NCBI GenBank assembly: GCA_036376135.1
Contig: DASVAW010000114.1
Location: 1-37,473 of the forward strand
From: Candidatus Polarisedimenticolaceae bacterium
GTDB taxonomy: Bacteria > Acidobacteriota > Polarisedimenticolia > Polarisedimenticolales > DASRJG01
DNA: 37,473 bases
Reading direction: 5' to 3'
Of the stretch, positions 1-8,034 are shown in pieces (the stretch's first letter is position 1; each line of letters begins with the position of its first letter). The notes below the pieces were generated by a model. The model made no database searches and was not told where the DNA came from. It saw nothing but the letters and a program-made list of their open reading frames with translations. The translations under genes and the position numbers were made by a program.

Positions 1-475
1 GGAAGGCGTCGAGGTCGAGCGTGCCGTCCTCGATGCGCATCGGTACGCGGCGCACGATCGCGCCGGCGGATTCCGCCGCGCGCACCCACGGAGTGACGTT
101 CGCGTCGTGGTCGAGGCGCGTGACGACGACCTCGTCCCCCGGGCCCCAGGTGCGGCAAAGCGCCCGCGCGAGCGCGAAGGTGAGGGTCGTCATGTTCGCC
201 CCGAAGACGACCGCCCCCGACCCCGGATCGCCGACGAACTCCGCCGCGGCCCGGCGGGCGCGTTCGACCATGGCGTCGTTCTCGATGCTGGTGACGAACG
301 ACCCGCCGTGATTGGCGTTCACGTGCGTCATCGCGCGCGCGACCGCGGCCGTCACGGAATCGGGGACCTGGCTCCCGGCGGGACCGTCGAGAAAGACGGC
401 CGGTCGGCCGTTCACCGTCCGGGCGAGTCCGGGGAATCGCGCGCGCCAGCGGTCGACGTCGAAGGGGGCGCTCAT
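1..475 (-). CDS. Cysteine desulfurase-like class V aminotransferase (partial, 3' end outside window)
   Basis: The first 158 codons of a PLP-dependent class V aminotransferase are present, and the window edge cuts the rest. The N-terminus reads MSAPFDVDRWRARFPGL, then FLDGPAGSQVP, NHGGSF and an ELVG-like FVGDPGS stretch, then FGANMTTLTFAL. That order is typical of the cysteine desulfurase-like branch of the NifS/SufS superfamily. The PLP-binding lysine and the catalytic cysteine lie beyond the edge, so desulfurase activity cannot be confirmed. The ATG overlaps the TGA of the upstream methyltransferase gene as ATGA, suggesting translational coupling. There is also a TATACT hexamer 9 nt upstream of the ATG and no close Shine-Dalgarno sequence, so an internal leaderless promoter is possible. 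The family call is by eye. Substrate is unknown. Confidence 0.8.
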   Translation of the reverse strand, partial: MSAPFDVDRWRARFPGLARTVNGRPAVFLDGPAGSQVPDSVTAAVARAMTHVNANHGGSFVTSIENDAMVERARRAAAEFVGDPGSGAVVFGANMTTLTFALARALCRTWGPGDEVVVTRLDHDANVTPWVRAAESAGAIVRRVPMRIEDGTLDLDAF

Positions 476-1275
476 GAGGGGGCGAGTATAAGCAGCTCCG
501 CCGCGATCGTGACCTGAAGCGACTCGACCCCTTCGAGCCTCGCCCGCTCGCTCCGCCGCGACCCGCGATAACTCATCGCGAGCGCGTCCTCGAGAGCGGC
601 ACGGTCGTGGAGCGCGCGCGATCGCCAGGTCGCCCGATCCCGGATGCGGAAGATCCCCTCGAACTCGCGCGCCACCCCGTCGACGCGGTCGCGCCGGGTC
701 GCGTCGCCCTGCGCCGCCTCGCGGAGCTCGATCAGGTCGTCCTGGGCGGGAACCGCGACGACCACGACGCCACCGGGCGCGAGCACGCGTCGCAATTCCG
801 CGAACGGGCGGCGGCCGAACAGCGAGATCGCCACGTCGACGCCGCCGTCCGCGAGGGGAAGGCCGCGGTCGGCGTTCGCGACCACCCAGGCGGCGTCGCG
901 GAAGGAGCGGGCGGCGAGCCGGATCGACGGGACCGAGAGGTCGATCCCCGCGACCTCGCCGGCGGGGAAGATCGCGCGGGTCAGCGACCCTTCGCCGCAG
1001 GCGACGTCGAGGGCGCGCGCGGGCCCGGGGAGCCTCGCGCGAACCGTCTCGATCAACCCGGACGCGAAGCCGCGCTCGATCCATCGGCGACGCGCGAGCG
1101 CCGCGCCGAGGGTGTCCCCGGCCCGGAGCGAGCGCCGATCCTGCGGCTGCGCGAGGTTCCAGTACCCTTCGCGCGCGCGGTCGTACGCGTGCCCCGAGGG
1201 GCAACGCGCGACGCGCCCCTCGATCGCGAGCGGGAGGCCGCAGGTGCGGACGGTGCAGAGGAGCTCGATCGCCAC
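472..1275 (-). CDS. rlmA: RlmA-like 23S rRNA (guanine-N1)-methyltransferase
   Basis: This 267-residue protein is about the length of E. coli RlmA. It starts with a zinc-finger-like segment: a cysteine pair in CTVRTCGLPL, then RCPSGHAYDRAREGYWNL. The spacing and the EGY-NL signature match the N-terminus of RlmA/TlrB enzymes, which methylate N1 of G745 or G748 in 23S rRNA. A Rossmann SAM-binding motif follows (LDVACGEGSLTRAI), then IDLSVPSI and a VVVAVPAQDDLIEL strand. I chose the GTG at 1275 because the zinc finger begins right after it. It has no Shine-Dalgarno sequence, but a CATAAT hexamer lies 6 nt upstream, consistent with a leaderless message. The stop overlaps the next ATG. The exact target guanine cannot be told from sequence alone. 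Confidence 0.82.
   Translation of the reverse strand: MAIELLCTVRTCGLPLAIEGRVARCPSGHAYDRAREGYWNLAQPQDRRSLRAGDTLGAALARRRWIERGFASGLIETVRARLPGPARALDVACGEGSLTRAIFPAGEVAGIDLSVPSIRLAARSFRDAAWVVANADRGLPLADGGVDVAISLFGRRPFAELRRVLAPGGVVVVAVPAQDDLIELREAAQGDATRRDRVDGVAREFEGIFRIRDRATWRSRALHDRAALEDALAMSYRGSRRSERARLEGVESLQVTIAAELLILAPS
485..490 (-). promoter_or_regulatory. Candidate -10 hexamer (TATACT) for the aminotransferase
   Basis: TATACT on the minus strand is followed by 9 nt and then the ATG at 475. It lies inside the 3' end of the methyltransferase gene. No convincing -35 box is seen at 16-18 bp spacing. The placement matches the hexamer before lgt, which also has a 9-nt gap, and would give a leaderless or nearly leaderless transcript. 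Confidence 0.35.
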
Positions 1276-1281
1276 CCGACG

Positions 1282-1287
1282 ATTATG
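1282..1287 (-). promoter_or_regulatory. Candidate -10 hexamer (CATAAT) for rlmA
   Basis: CATAAT on the minus strand matches 5 of 6 consensus bases and ends 6 nt before the GTG at 1275. That places the expected transcription start at the start codon. No clear -35 element is visible. Confidence 0.35.
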
Positions 1288-1293
1288 GAAGAG

Positions 1294-1312
1294 AATGGGG
1301 CCTGACCCCTTT
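1294..1312. repeat. Short REP-like palindrome between divergent genes
   Basis: GGGG-CCTGA-CCCC forms a small hairpin, flanked by AAT and TTT that extend the pairing around one mismatch. It lies in the 48-bp gap between rlmA and the divergent SDR gene. The GGGGTCAGGCCCC core resembles palindromes that recur across many GC-rich bacterial genomes, but only one copy is in this window, so a dispersed repeat is inference. Confidence 0.35.
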
Positions 1313-1323
1313 TCGAGGGTGGG

Positions 1324-2154
1324 ATGCCCGTCGTTCTGATCACCGGCTGCTCCTCCGGAATCGGCCGCGAGACGGCGCGCCTGTTCGCGCGCCGGGGATG
1401 GCGCGTCTTCGCGAGCCTGCGCGACCCCGGGCGACCCGAAGCCGAGGCGCTGCGAGCCGAGGCGGCCCGCGAGGGTTGGACGCTCGAGACCCCGCACCTC
1501 GACGTCACCGACGATGCGTCGGTCGACGCCGCCGTCGGGGCGATGCTGCGCGCCACCGGCGGAACGGTCGACGCCGTCGTCAACAACGCCGGCTCCCTCC
1601 TGAGCGGCCCCCTCGAGGAGATCCCCCCCGAGGCGCTGCGGGCGCACCTCGACACCCTCGTCGTGGGCGTGCACCGCGTGACGCGTGCGGTCCTTCCGGC
1701 GATGCGCGCGCGGGGACGCGGGCGCGTGGTCGTCGTCTCCTCGCTCGCGGGGCGCTCCGCGACCCCGATCCTCGGCGCCTATCACGCCGCGAAGTTCGGG
1801 GTCGAGGGGATGGCCGAGGCCTGGCGTTACGAGCTCGCCCCGTTCGGGATCGACGTCGCGATCGTGGCCCCGGGGCCTTTCGGCACCGAGCTGCATCGCA
1901 ACGAGCGACGGTACGCGGCGCCCGGCTCCCCCTACGCCGGCACGGTCGCGGCGTACGACCGCCTCGCGGGGCGGCTCACGCGGGGGGACGCGGGCCAGGT
2001 CGCGGAGGCGATCTTTCGAGCATCCTCCGGCGCCCGGCCCCCCCTGCGGCGGCGGGTCGGCCCGTTCTCGTTCGTCGGCGGCCGCCTGCCTTCCCTGATC
2101 CCGGACTCCTGGCGCGAACGGCTCCTCCGCCTGGCCTTCCGATATATGTCTTGA
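1324..2154 (+). CDS. Short-chain dehydrogenase/reductase (SDR)
   Basis: This is a 276-residue classical SDR. The N-terminal cofactor motif TGCSSGIG follows the first strand. NNAG is present, the catalytic serine is in VVVVSSLAG (about residues 139-140), and the active-site pair is Y153 and K157 in YHAAK. The cofactor loop reads ASLRDPGRPEAE, with an arginine after strand 2 that often goes with NADPH, but this is not decisive. The protein is longer than minimal SDRs. The extra C-terminal part (RRRVGPFSFVGGRLPSLIPDSW) resembles the tail of 17-beta-hydroxysteroid-dehydrogenase-like members. It is transcribed divergently from rlmA and sits upstream of the FAAL-reductase gene on the same strand. 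Substrate is unknown. A role in lipid or alcohol oxidoreduction is a guess from context. Confidence 0.85.
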   Translation: MPVVLITGCSSGIGRETARLFARRGWRVFASLRDPGRPEAEALRAEAAREGWTLETPHLDVTDDASVDAAVGAMLRATGGTVDAVVNNAGSLLSGPLEEIPPEALRAHLDTLVVGVHRVTRAVLPAMRARGRGRVVVVSSLAGRSATPILGAYHAAKFGVEGMAEAWRYELAPFGIDVAIVAPGPFGTELHRNERRYAAPGSPYAGTVAAYDRLAGRLTRGDAGQVAEAIFRASSGARPPLRRRVGPFSFVGGRLPSLIPDSWRERLLRLAFRYMS

Positions 2155-2180
2155 CAGCAATACCATTGTCGACGTAACAA
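2151..2180 (+). promoter_or_regulatory. Candidate promoter for the FAAL-reductase gene
   Basis: A perfect TTGACA lies at 2151-2156, overlapping the SDR stop codon, and is followed 18 bp later by TAACAA. The -10 match is poor. The stretch is AT-rich compared with its surroundings, and TGTC/GACA arms overlap the -35 box. The start codon is about 70 bp downstream. Confidence 0.35.
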
Positions 2181-2248
2181 CTCCCACCCCTGAGCCCCGA
2201 CGACTTGCCGCGCGGTCCGGCACCGCCGTGCGCCGGAGGACCGCCCGC

Positions 2249-5200
2249 ATGACCGCCGAGCGATTCCTGTCGCGCAGCCGTTCGATCGTGGACTTCGTGC
2301 AACGGGGCGCCGAGGCGCACCCCGATCGCTGCCTCTACCGCTTCCTGGACATCGACGGCGAGGAGCGCGACTCGTACACCTACCTCGGCTTTCACGAGCG
2401 GACGCGCCACCTGGCGGAGCACCTGTCGCAGTCCGGCCTGAGGCGCGGCGACCGGGTGATCCTGGTCTACCCCCCGGGGCTCGAGGTGATCGTCGCGTTC
2501 TTCGCCTGCGCGCGCATCGGCGTGATCGCCGTTCCCACCTACCCCCCGACGCCGATGAACTTCGAGACGGGCCTCGGGAAGCTCGCGTTCGTCGCGAAGG
2601 ACTGCGACGCGAAGGCCGCCCTGACGACCCGGGGATTCCTGCGCTCGTACCGGCTGCTGCTGGCCAAGCGCAAGCTCACCGCGCCCTGGCGGCGCGCCCC
2701 CGGCCTGCCGTCGCTCGAGTGGGTGACGACCGACGACGCGCGCGGCGTCGCCTCCGAGGGGTTCCGGGACGATCCCCACCCCACCCTGTTCCTCCAGTAC
2801 ACCTCCGGGTCGACGGCCGATCCCAAGGGGGTGATCGTCACGCACGAGAACGTGATCCACAACACGTTCGCCACCCTCGATCACGCGCCGACGCAGGTGT
2901 CGTGGCTCCCGCAGTACCACGACATGGGGCTCATCGGGTACTACCTCATGCCGGCGATCTCGGGGGGAACGACCTACGGCTTCTCCCCGCTGGACTTCCT
3001 CAAGCGACCCGCGTTGTGGCTCGAGACGATCTCGCGGGTGAAGGCGACGTACACGTCGTCGCCGAACTTCGGCTACGAGTATTGCCTGCGCGAGGACAAG
3101 CTCCCCGAGGCGGCGCTCGCGGGCCTGGACCTTGGCTCGCTGCGCGTGATGATGAACGCCGCGGAGCCCGTGCGCGCCGAGACCGTGGCGCGCTTCTTCG
3201 AGCGGTTCTCGCCGTACGGACTTCGCCCCGAGTCCCTCGTCGCCGCCTTCGGGCTCGCCGAGAACACCCTGTGCGTGTCGAACCACGGCCGGCACGTGGT
3301 GACGGTGAACAAGCGTCTCCTCCAGCAGCGCCGCCTCCACCTCGAGCCGGACCAGGCGCGCAACAACAACCAGAGCCGCATCGTCAGCTGCGGAAAACCC
3401 CTCGACGGCGTGCTCGTGCGGATCGTCGAGCCCGAGACGCGCGTCGCCCTGCGCGACGGGGAGATCGGCGAGATCTGGGTGGGCGGGCCGAGCCGGTGCT
3501 CCGGGTACTGGAACCGTCCCGAGCTCTCGCGGAAGGTGTTCGAGGGCGAGCTCGCCGTGGACGACGGCGAGCGTTACATGCGGACGGGCGACCTCGGCTT
3601 CGTCCACGAGGGCGAGCTTTACGTCTGCGGCCGGATCAAGGACCTCATCATCATCCGCGGGGTGAACTACTACCCCCAGGACATCGAGGGGATCGTCGAG
3701 GCGAGCTCGAGCGCGATCCGGACCGGCGGCGTGGCGGCGTTCGACGTCGAGGAGGAGGGCGAGGCCCTCGTGGTGATCGTGGAGGTGAGGTCTCCGAAGG
3801 ACCTCCCGGACGCGGCCGCGATCGCGCGCGCGATCCGCACGCAGTACTACATCGAGCCCCACACGATCGCCTTCGTGCCGCCGCGCACGATCGCGAAGAC
3901 GACCTCGGGGAAGATCGCGCGGGCGCGCACCCGCGAGAAGTGGCTGAACGGCGAGATCGAGCCGATCGCGCGGCACGTGAGCCTGCGCGAGCAGGAGCCC
4001 GCGGGGGACGTCTCGGGGCTGCGCGAGCGGTTCCAGTACATCGTGGAGCTGTACAACCTCACCGGCCGCGAGGAGTACTCCTTCGCCGAGATCGGCATCG
4101 ACTCCCTCACGATGGTGCGCCTCATCGAGGACATCAAGGGGCTGCTCGAGGAGCACGGCGCGGGCGAGCTCGTCCGGCACGTCGACGTGAAGCTCCTCCA
4201 GCGCCTGACGATCCAGGAGTTCTTCGCGCTGATCGATCAGTTCGAGAGATCCTCGGCGTCGCCGGTGGCGGCGCTGCGTTACGTCCTCCTCAAGGTCCAG
4301 CAGGAGCACGAGGAGTACGAGCGGGAGTGCATGCGGTCGGACGCCGCCCTCGAGCGGCTTCCGCGTCTCGAGATCGCGGAGCGCGACGCCCCGGTGACCG
4401 ACCTTCTGATGACGGGCGTCACGGGGTTCTTCGGCCCGTTCCTGCTCGAGAACCTCCTCCGGCAGACGCCGTACCGGATCCACGCCCTCGCGCGCGCGAA
4501 CGACCCGGTGCACGGGATGGACCGCATCCGCGCCGCGATCCGGCGGGCGAGACTGTGGACCCCCGCGCTCGAGGAGCGGCTCGAGCGCCGCGTGCACGTG
4601 GTGTGCGGCGACGTCTCCCGGCACAACCTCGGCCTGAAGTCCGACCAGTGGAAGTCGCTTTCCGCGAAGGTGCAGGCGGTCTGCCACAACGCCGCGCTCG
4701 TGAACTACGTCATGAGCTACGACGCGCTGCGCCCGCACAACGTGGACGGCACCCGCGAGGCGCTGCGCTTCGCCTCCTCCGGCGCCCGGAAGACGTTCCA
4801 CATGATCTCGAGCACCTTCATCTACGGCTGGACGGCCAAGGACGTCCTGTGGGAGACCGACGCGAATCCCGCGATGGAGAACCTCGACTTCGGCTACGCC
4901 CAGAGCAAGTGGGTCGCCGAGCAGCTCGTGCTCGCCGCGGAGAAGCAGGGTCTCGACGTGAGGATCTACCGCCCGTCCCTGATCTCGTCGTCGACCCACG
5001 GCGTGGGGAGCCGGGACGACATCGCCATCCGGCTGCTCGCCTTCATGATCCAGCACGGAGTAGCCGTGAGCTCCCGCAACCAGATCAGCTTCTCGCCCGC
5101 CGACGTCGCCGCGAACAACATCGTCGCGCTGATGCGGCTGCCGAAGGGCGAGGAGCGCACCTTCCACGTGACCGTGGACGACTACTACAACATGGCGGAC

Positions 5201-5527
5201 GTCACGCGCCGGATCACCCGCGACTACGGCTACACGTTCGCCTATTACGACATCGCGCGCTTCGTCGCCGAGATGACGCGGCGGAGCACGCGGGACGACC
5301 TGATCTATCCCCTGCTCGATTTCTTCAACCGCTCGCACGAGAAGCTCTCGGCGATGCAGCACAAGCGGTACAACAACGACGCCTACCGCAGGGCGCGCGC
5401 CAAGGCGCCCGACGCGCGCCCCGACCCGACGCTCGAGGAGACGGTCCGCTATCAGATGGAGTTCCTGCTCCGGGAGGGGATCATCCCGAAGCCGGACGCG
5501 ACGCGCAGGGAGAGCGACGCGGTCTAG
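2249..5527 (+). CDS. Fatty acyl-AMP ligase / acyl carrier / thioester reductase fusion
   Basis: This 1092-residue enzyme has three domains. The first is an adenylation domain of the FAAL type (about 10-580), with YTSGSTADPKG at 184-194 and the HDMG motif at 224-227 followed by LIGYYLMPAISGGTTYGFSP, typical of acyl-AMP ligases that load acyl chains onto carrier proteins. The second is an acyl carrier domain with GIDSL, the phosphopantetheine serine being S619. The third is an NAD(P)-dependent thioester reductase with TGVTGFFG from residue 722 and the catalytic Y883/K887 in YAQSK. This order resembles carboxylic acid reductases but with a FAAL in place of their usual adenylation domain. The likely reaction is activation of a fatty acid and reductive release as aldehyde or alcohol. 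I chose the ATG at 2249 over the GTG at 2228 because GGAGGA lies 8 nt upstream. The neighbouring SDRs and PAP2 protein suggest a lipid pathway. Confidence 0.88.
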   Translation: MTAERFLSRSRSIVDFVQRGAEAHPDRCLYRFLDIDGEERDSYTYLGFHERTRHLAEHLSQSGLRRGDRVILVYPPGLEVIVAFFACARIGVIAVPTYPPTPMNFETGLGKLAFVAKDCDAKAALTTRGFLRSYRLLLAKRKLTAPWRRAPGLPSLEWVTTDDARGVASEGFRDDPHPTLFLQYTSGSTADPKGVIVTHENVIHNTFATLDHAPTQVSWLPQYHDMGLIGYYLMPAISGGTTYGFSPLDFLKRPALWLETISRVKATYTSSPNFGYEYCLREDKLPEAALAGLDLGSLRVMMNAAEPVRAETVARFFERFSPYGLRPESLVAAFGLAENTLCVSNHGRHVVTVNKRLLQQRRLHLEPDQARNNNQSRIVSCGKPLDGVLVRIVEPETRVALRDGEIGEIWVGGPSRCSGYWNRPELSRKVFEGELAVDDGERYMRTGDLGFVHEGELYVCGRIKDLIIIRGVNYYPQDIEGIVEASSSAIRTGGVAAFDVEEEGEALVVIVEVRSPKDLPDAAAIARAIRTQYYIEPHTIAFVPPRTIAKTTSGKIARARTREKWLNGEIEPIARHVSLREQEPAGDVSGLRERFQYIVELYNLTGREEYSFAEIGIDSLTMVRLIEDIKGLLEEHGAGELVRHVDVKLLQRLTIQEFFALIDQFERSSASPVAALRYVLLKVQQEHEEYERECMRSDAALERLPRLEIAERDAPVTDLLMTGVTGFFGPFLLENLLRQTPYRIHALARANDPVHGMDRIRAAIRRARLWTPALEERLERRVHVVCGDVSRHNLGLKSDQWKSLSAKVQAVCHNAALVNYVMSYDALRPHNVDGTREALRFASSGARKTFHMISSTFIYGWTAKDVLWETDANPAMENLDFGYAQSKWVAEQLVLAAEKQGLDVRIYRPSLISSSTHGVGSRDDIAIRLLAFMIQHGVAVSSRNQISFSPADVAANNIVALMRLPKGEERTFHVTVDDYYNMADVTRRITRDYGYTFAYYDIARFVAEMTRRSTRDDLIYPLLDFFNRSHEKLSAMQHKRYNNDAYRRARAKAPDARPDPTLEETVRYQMEFLLREGIIPKPDATRRESDAV

Positions 5528-6237
5528 GAGGACGCGAACAGCACCCAGAACCCCGCGTACATCGCGGCGAGCAGCGCCAGGTAGGCGAGCACGCCCGGGG
5601 CCCCGTAGGTCCCCGGCTCGCCGGGGTCGGCGCGGTGGCCGCGCAGGAACGCCGCCCACGCCGCCACCGCGAGCGCGGCTCCCGCGACGCCGTCGACGAC
5701 GAAGTGCTGCTTGACGGTGCAGATCGACACGCCGATCGCCGCCGCGGCGGCGAAGGCGAACGCGCCGTAGACCCGCCGCGCCTCCCACGCCGCGAAGGCG
5801 GCGAGCCCCGCGACCGACAGGTGCAGCGAGGGGAACAGGTTGACCGGAGGGTCGAGGCGGTACAGGACGCCCACCGCCCACTCCGAGAAGGCGGACGGGT
5901 CGAGCGCGGCCGGTCCCGCGCGAAGGCCCCGGGACGTCACGGGGTAGGTCGCGAACACCACGAACGACACCGCCATCACCGCCGCGTACGCGACCATCGT
6001 GCGCGTGAACAGAGCGCGCGAGCGCACGACGAACAGCGGGAGGAACGCCATCGGGAACACCGCGAGGTAGATCCACACCGTCCAGGGGACGAAGGGGATC
6101 GCGGCGTCGAGCGCGGTTCCGAGCTCGCGCGCGGCCGACGGCGCGGCCGAAAGCCCGACGCCGAAGTACCCGCCGACGAAGAAGGCCGCGACCGCGAGCG
6201 TCCAGACCGCCTTCCATCCCGTGTCCCGCGCGCGCAC
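5524..6237 (-). CDS. PAP2-superfamily membrane protein (inositolphosphotransferase-like)
   Basis: This is a polytopic membrane protein of 237 residues with about six hydrophobic segments. It carries the PAP2 signatures PSLHLSVAG and, further on, KQHFVVDG. These supply the two histidines and the aspartate of the phosphatase/transferase site, in the arrangement of the Aur1/Ipt1-like PAP2 branch. Likely substrates are lipid phosphates or lipid head groups in the membrane. I chose the GTG at 6237, 7 nt after a TATCAT hexamer. A longer reading from 6288 would run into the divergent SDR gene. Its TAG and the TAG of the FAAL-reductase gene share the palindrome CTAG, so the two convergent genes have no terminator between them. 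A link to the FAAL product (a lipid phosphate or phospholipid) is inference. Confidence 0.8.
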   Translation of the reverse strand: MRARDTGWKAVWTLAVAAFFVGGYFGVGLSAAPSAARELGTALDAAIPFVPWTVWIYLAVFPMAFLPLFVVRSRALFTRTMVAYAAVMAVSFVVFATYPVTSRGLRAGPAALDPSAFSEWAVGVLYRLDPPVNLFPSLHLSVAGLAAFAAWEARRVYGAFAFAAAAAIGVSICTVKQHFVVDGVAGAALAVAAWAAFLRGHRADPGEPGTYGAPGVLAYLALLAAMYAGFWVLFASS

Positions 6238-6244
6238 GGCCGCA

Positions 6245-6250
6245 ATGATA
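6245..6250 (-). promoter_or_regulatory. Candidate -10 hexamer (TATCAT) for the PAP2 gene
   Basis: TATCAT on the minus strand matches 5 of 6 consensus bases and ends 7 nt before the GTG at 6237. The nearest GGAG is 15 nt from that GTG, too far for a usual ribosome site. The divergent SDR starts at 6264. Confidence 0.35.
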
Positions 6251-6263
6251 GTCTCCGCGGGGC

Positions 6264-7196
6264 ATGGATCTCGCCGGGAAGATCGCACTCGTTACGGGCG
6301 GGACCCGCGGCGTCGGACGGGGAATCGCGCTCGCCCTGGCCGAGTCGGGCGCCCGCGTCTGGGTCACCGGCCGCACCGTCGCCGACCTCGAGCGGGTCGC
6401 GGCCGAGGGCGGGGGCCGGGTGGTGCCGGCCCGCTGCGACCACGCCGACGACGCGCAGGTCGAGGCCCTGTTCTCGCGCGTCGCGCGGGAGTCGGCGCGC
6501 CTCGACCTGCTCGTCAACAACGCCTACTCCGGCGTCGCCGACATCGCGGCGACGGCCCACCGGAAGTTCTGGGAGACGGGGCCCGAGGTCTGGGACGCGA
6601 TGAACCGGGTGGGATTGCGGGGCGCCTACGTCGCCTCCCTCCACGCCGCGAGGCTCATGGTCGCGCGCCGCTCCGGCCTGATCGTGAACGTCTCCTCCCC
6701 CGCCTCCCTCGACTACCTCTTCAACGCCGCCTACGGCATCGGGAAGGCGGCGCTCGACCGGATGACGCGGGACCTCGCCTTCGAGCTCCGGGCCGACGGG
6801 GTCGCGGTGGTGTCGCTGTGGCCGGGGTTCGTGCGCACCGAGCTCACGGCGGAGGTCGCGCGGGAGGCCTCCCCCGCGTACCGGCGCATTCTCGAAGCCT
6901 ACGCCGAGACGCCGCGCGTCGCGGGGCGCGCGGCGGCACGGCTCGCCGCCGATCCCCGCGTCCTGAGGCGCAGCGGCACGATCGTGATCGCGGCGGAGCT
7001 GGCGCGACGGCACCGCGAGCGCGACGCGGACGGCTCGCTCGCGTTGTCGCCCCGCAGCCTCCGGCGGCTCGCCCGGGCGGCGGCTCCGGGCCTCGCGTGG
7101 CTCGTTCCCCCCGTCAACGTGCCGTTCTGGACGATCGGCCCGGTGCTGCGCGCGTTCTCGCGCCGTCTCAAGGAGCGGGGCGGCTTCCGCGTATAA
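6264..7196 (+). CDS. DHRS1-like SDR oxidoreductase
   Basis: This 310-residue SDR closely resembles the DHRS1 branch known from animals and bacteria. TGGTRGVGRG is the cofactor motif. NNAYSGV replaces the usual NNAG, followed by the diagnostic KFWETGPEVWDAMNRVGLRG. The serine is in NVSSPASLDYLF, and the catalytic pair is Y157 and K161 in YGIGK. SLWPGFVRTEL after the active site also matches DHRS1. The extra 60-residue C-terminus (WLVPPVNVPFWTIGPVLRAF) is hydrophobic and may contact membranes. Human DHRS1 reduces steroids and xenobiotics, but the bacterial substrate is unknown. It is transcribed divergently from the PAP2 gene, with lgt 10 bp downstream. Confidence 0.83.
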   Translation: MDLAGKIALVTGGTRGVGRGIALALAESGARVWVTGRTVADLERVAAEGGGRVVPARCDHADDAQVEALFSRVARESARLDLLVNNAYSGVADIAATAHRKFWETGPEVWDAMNRVGLRGAYVASLHAARLMVARRSGLIVNVSSPASLDYLFNAAYGIGKAALDRMTRDLAFELRADGVAVVSLWPGFVRTELTAEVAREASPAYRRILEAYAETPRVAGRAAARLAADPRVLRRSGTIVIAAELARRHRERDADGSLALSPRSLRRLARAAAPGLAWLVPPVNVPFWTIGPVLRAFSRRLKERGGFRV

Positions 7197-7197
7197 T
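7192..7197 (+). promoter_or_regulatory. Candidate -10 hexamer (TATAAT) for lgt
   Basis: A perfect TATAAT overlaps the stop codon of the upstream SDR and ends 9 nt before the lgt ATG. There is no Shine-Dalgarno sequence in between: the nearest AGGAG is about 32 nt away. No -35 box is evident. A leaderless or nearly leaderless transcript is likely. Confidence 0.45.
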
Positions 7198-7206
7198 CCC
7201 CGCTTC

Positions 7207-8034
7207 ATGCACCCCTTCCTCTTCCAGATCGGCTCGTTCCGGGTCCCCACGTACGGCGTGGTCTCGGTTCTCGCCCTGCTGGTCGTGATCGTCGTCGTCC
7301 GGTACTACGCGAAGCTCGAGGGACGCGACCCGTCGCAGACCACCGACGCGATGGTCCTCACGGTCGCGGTGGGGTACGTCGGGGCGCGCGTCTTCGAGGT
7401 GGTCGTCAACTGGGAGAAATACACCGCGAGCCCGCAGGCGGCGAAGCTCCTGCTCGTCTCGACCGGGGTGTTCGTCGGCGGCCTGATCGCGGCGATCCCG
7501 TTCGCGATCTGGTGGTTCCGGCGCATCGGCCTCCCCTACCTCCAGGGGCTCGACATCGTCGCCCTCGTGGCGTCGATCGCGGACGGCGTCGGGCGCTGGG
7601 GGTGTTTCGCCTCCGGCTGCTGCTGGGGGACCCCCACCGACCTGCCGTGGGCGGTGACGTTCCCCGAGCTCGCCCGCCGGATGCACCCGGACCTGCCGGG
7701 GGTGCCGCTCCACCCGACCCAGATCTACATGTCGGTCACCTCGCTGGCGATCCTGGGCCTTCTGATGCTCCTCTACCGGCGAAAGCGGTTCCACGGCCAG
7801 ATCATCGCCGCGTACCTCGTGGTCTACGCGATCGTCCGGTTCTGGCTCGAATACGTCCGCGGCGATGCCGAGCGCGGGTTCGTGCTCGGCGGCCTCCTGA
7901 GCACCTCCCAGTTCGTCGGGATCGGTCTCGCCGCGGCGGGGGCGGCGTTGTACCTCGTCCTCGACCGTCGGCACCGCGCCTCGGGTGCGCCCGACTGGAA
8001 GCCCGCGACCGCGAGGTCCAAGGGACGGCGGTGA
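7207..8034 (+). CDS. lgt: Prolipoprotein diacylglyceryl transferase, divergent Lgt
   Basis: This is a 275-residue membrane protein with about seven hydrophobic segments. The family transfers diacylglycerol from phosphatidylglycerol to the lipobox cysteine of prolipoproteins in the inner membrane. It has the Lgt core GRWGCFASGCCWG (129-141) followed by PWAVTFP, the HPTQIYMS segment, and EYVRGD near the C-terminus. By eye alignment to E. coli Lgt, R143 is kept as R130 and G154 as G141. N146 and E151 are replaced by C133 and C138, and the His of the FHGG motif is V90 (FVGG). Such cysteine-rich variants are found in other deep lineages, so it may be a normal local form. At least one lipoprotein (around 11.9 kb) would be a client. 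The end overlaps the next gene as GTGA. Confidence 0.82.
   Translation: MHPFLFQIGSFRVPTYGVVSVLALLVVIVVVRYYAKLEGRDPSQTTDAMVLTVAVGYVGARVFEVVVNWEKYTASPQAAKLLLVSTGVFVGGLIAAIPFAIWWFRRIGLPYLQGLDIVALVASIADGVGRWGCFASGCCWGTPTDLPWAVTFPELARRMHPDLPGVPLHPTQIYMSVTSLAILGLLMLLYRRKRFHGQIIAAYLVVYAIVRFWLEYVRGDAERGFVLGGLLSTSQFVGIGLAAAGAALYLVLDRRHRASGAPDWKPATARSKGRR

Noticed and set aside
1976-6520. A 1514-codon open frame on the minus strand opposite the FAAL-reductase gene, and similar long frames elsewhere (for example 2719-6603 and 27502-30711 on the plus strand)
   Set aside because: They are antisense or out-of-frame shadows caused by high GC content. Their translations are low-complexity Arg/Ala/Gly/Pro runs without domains.
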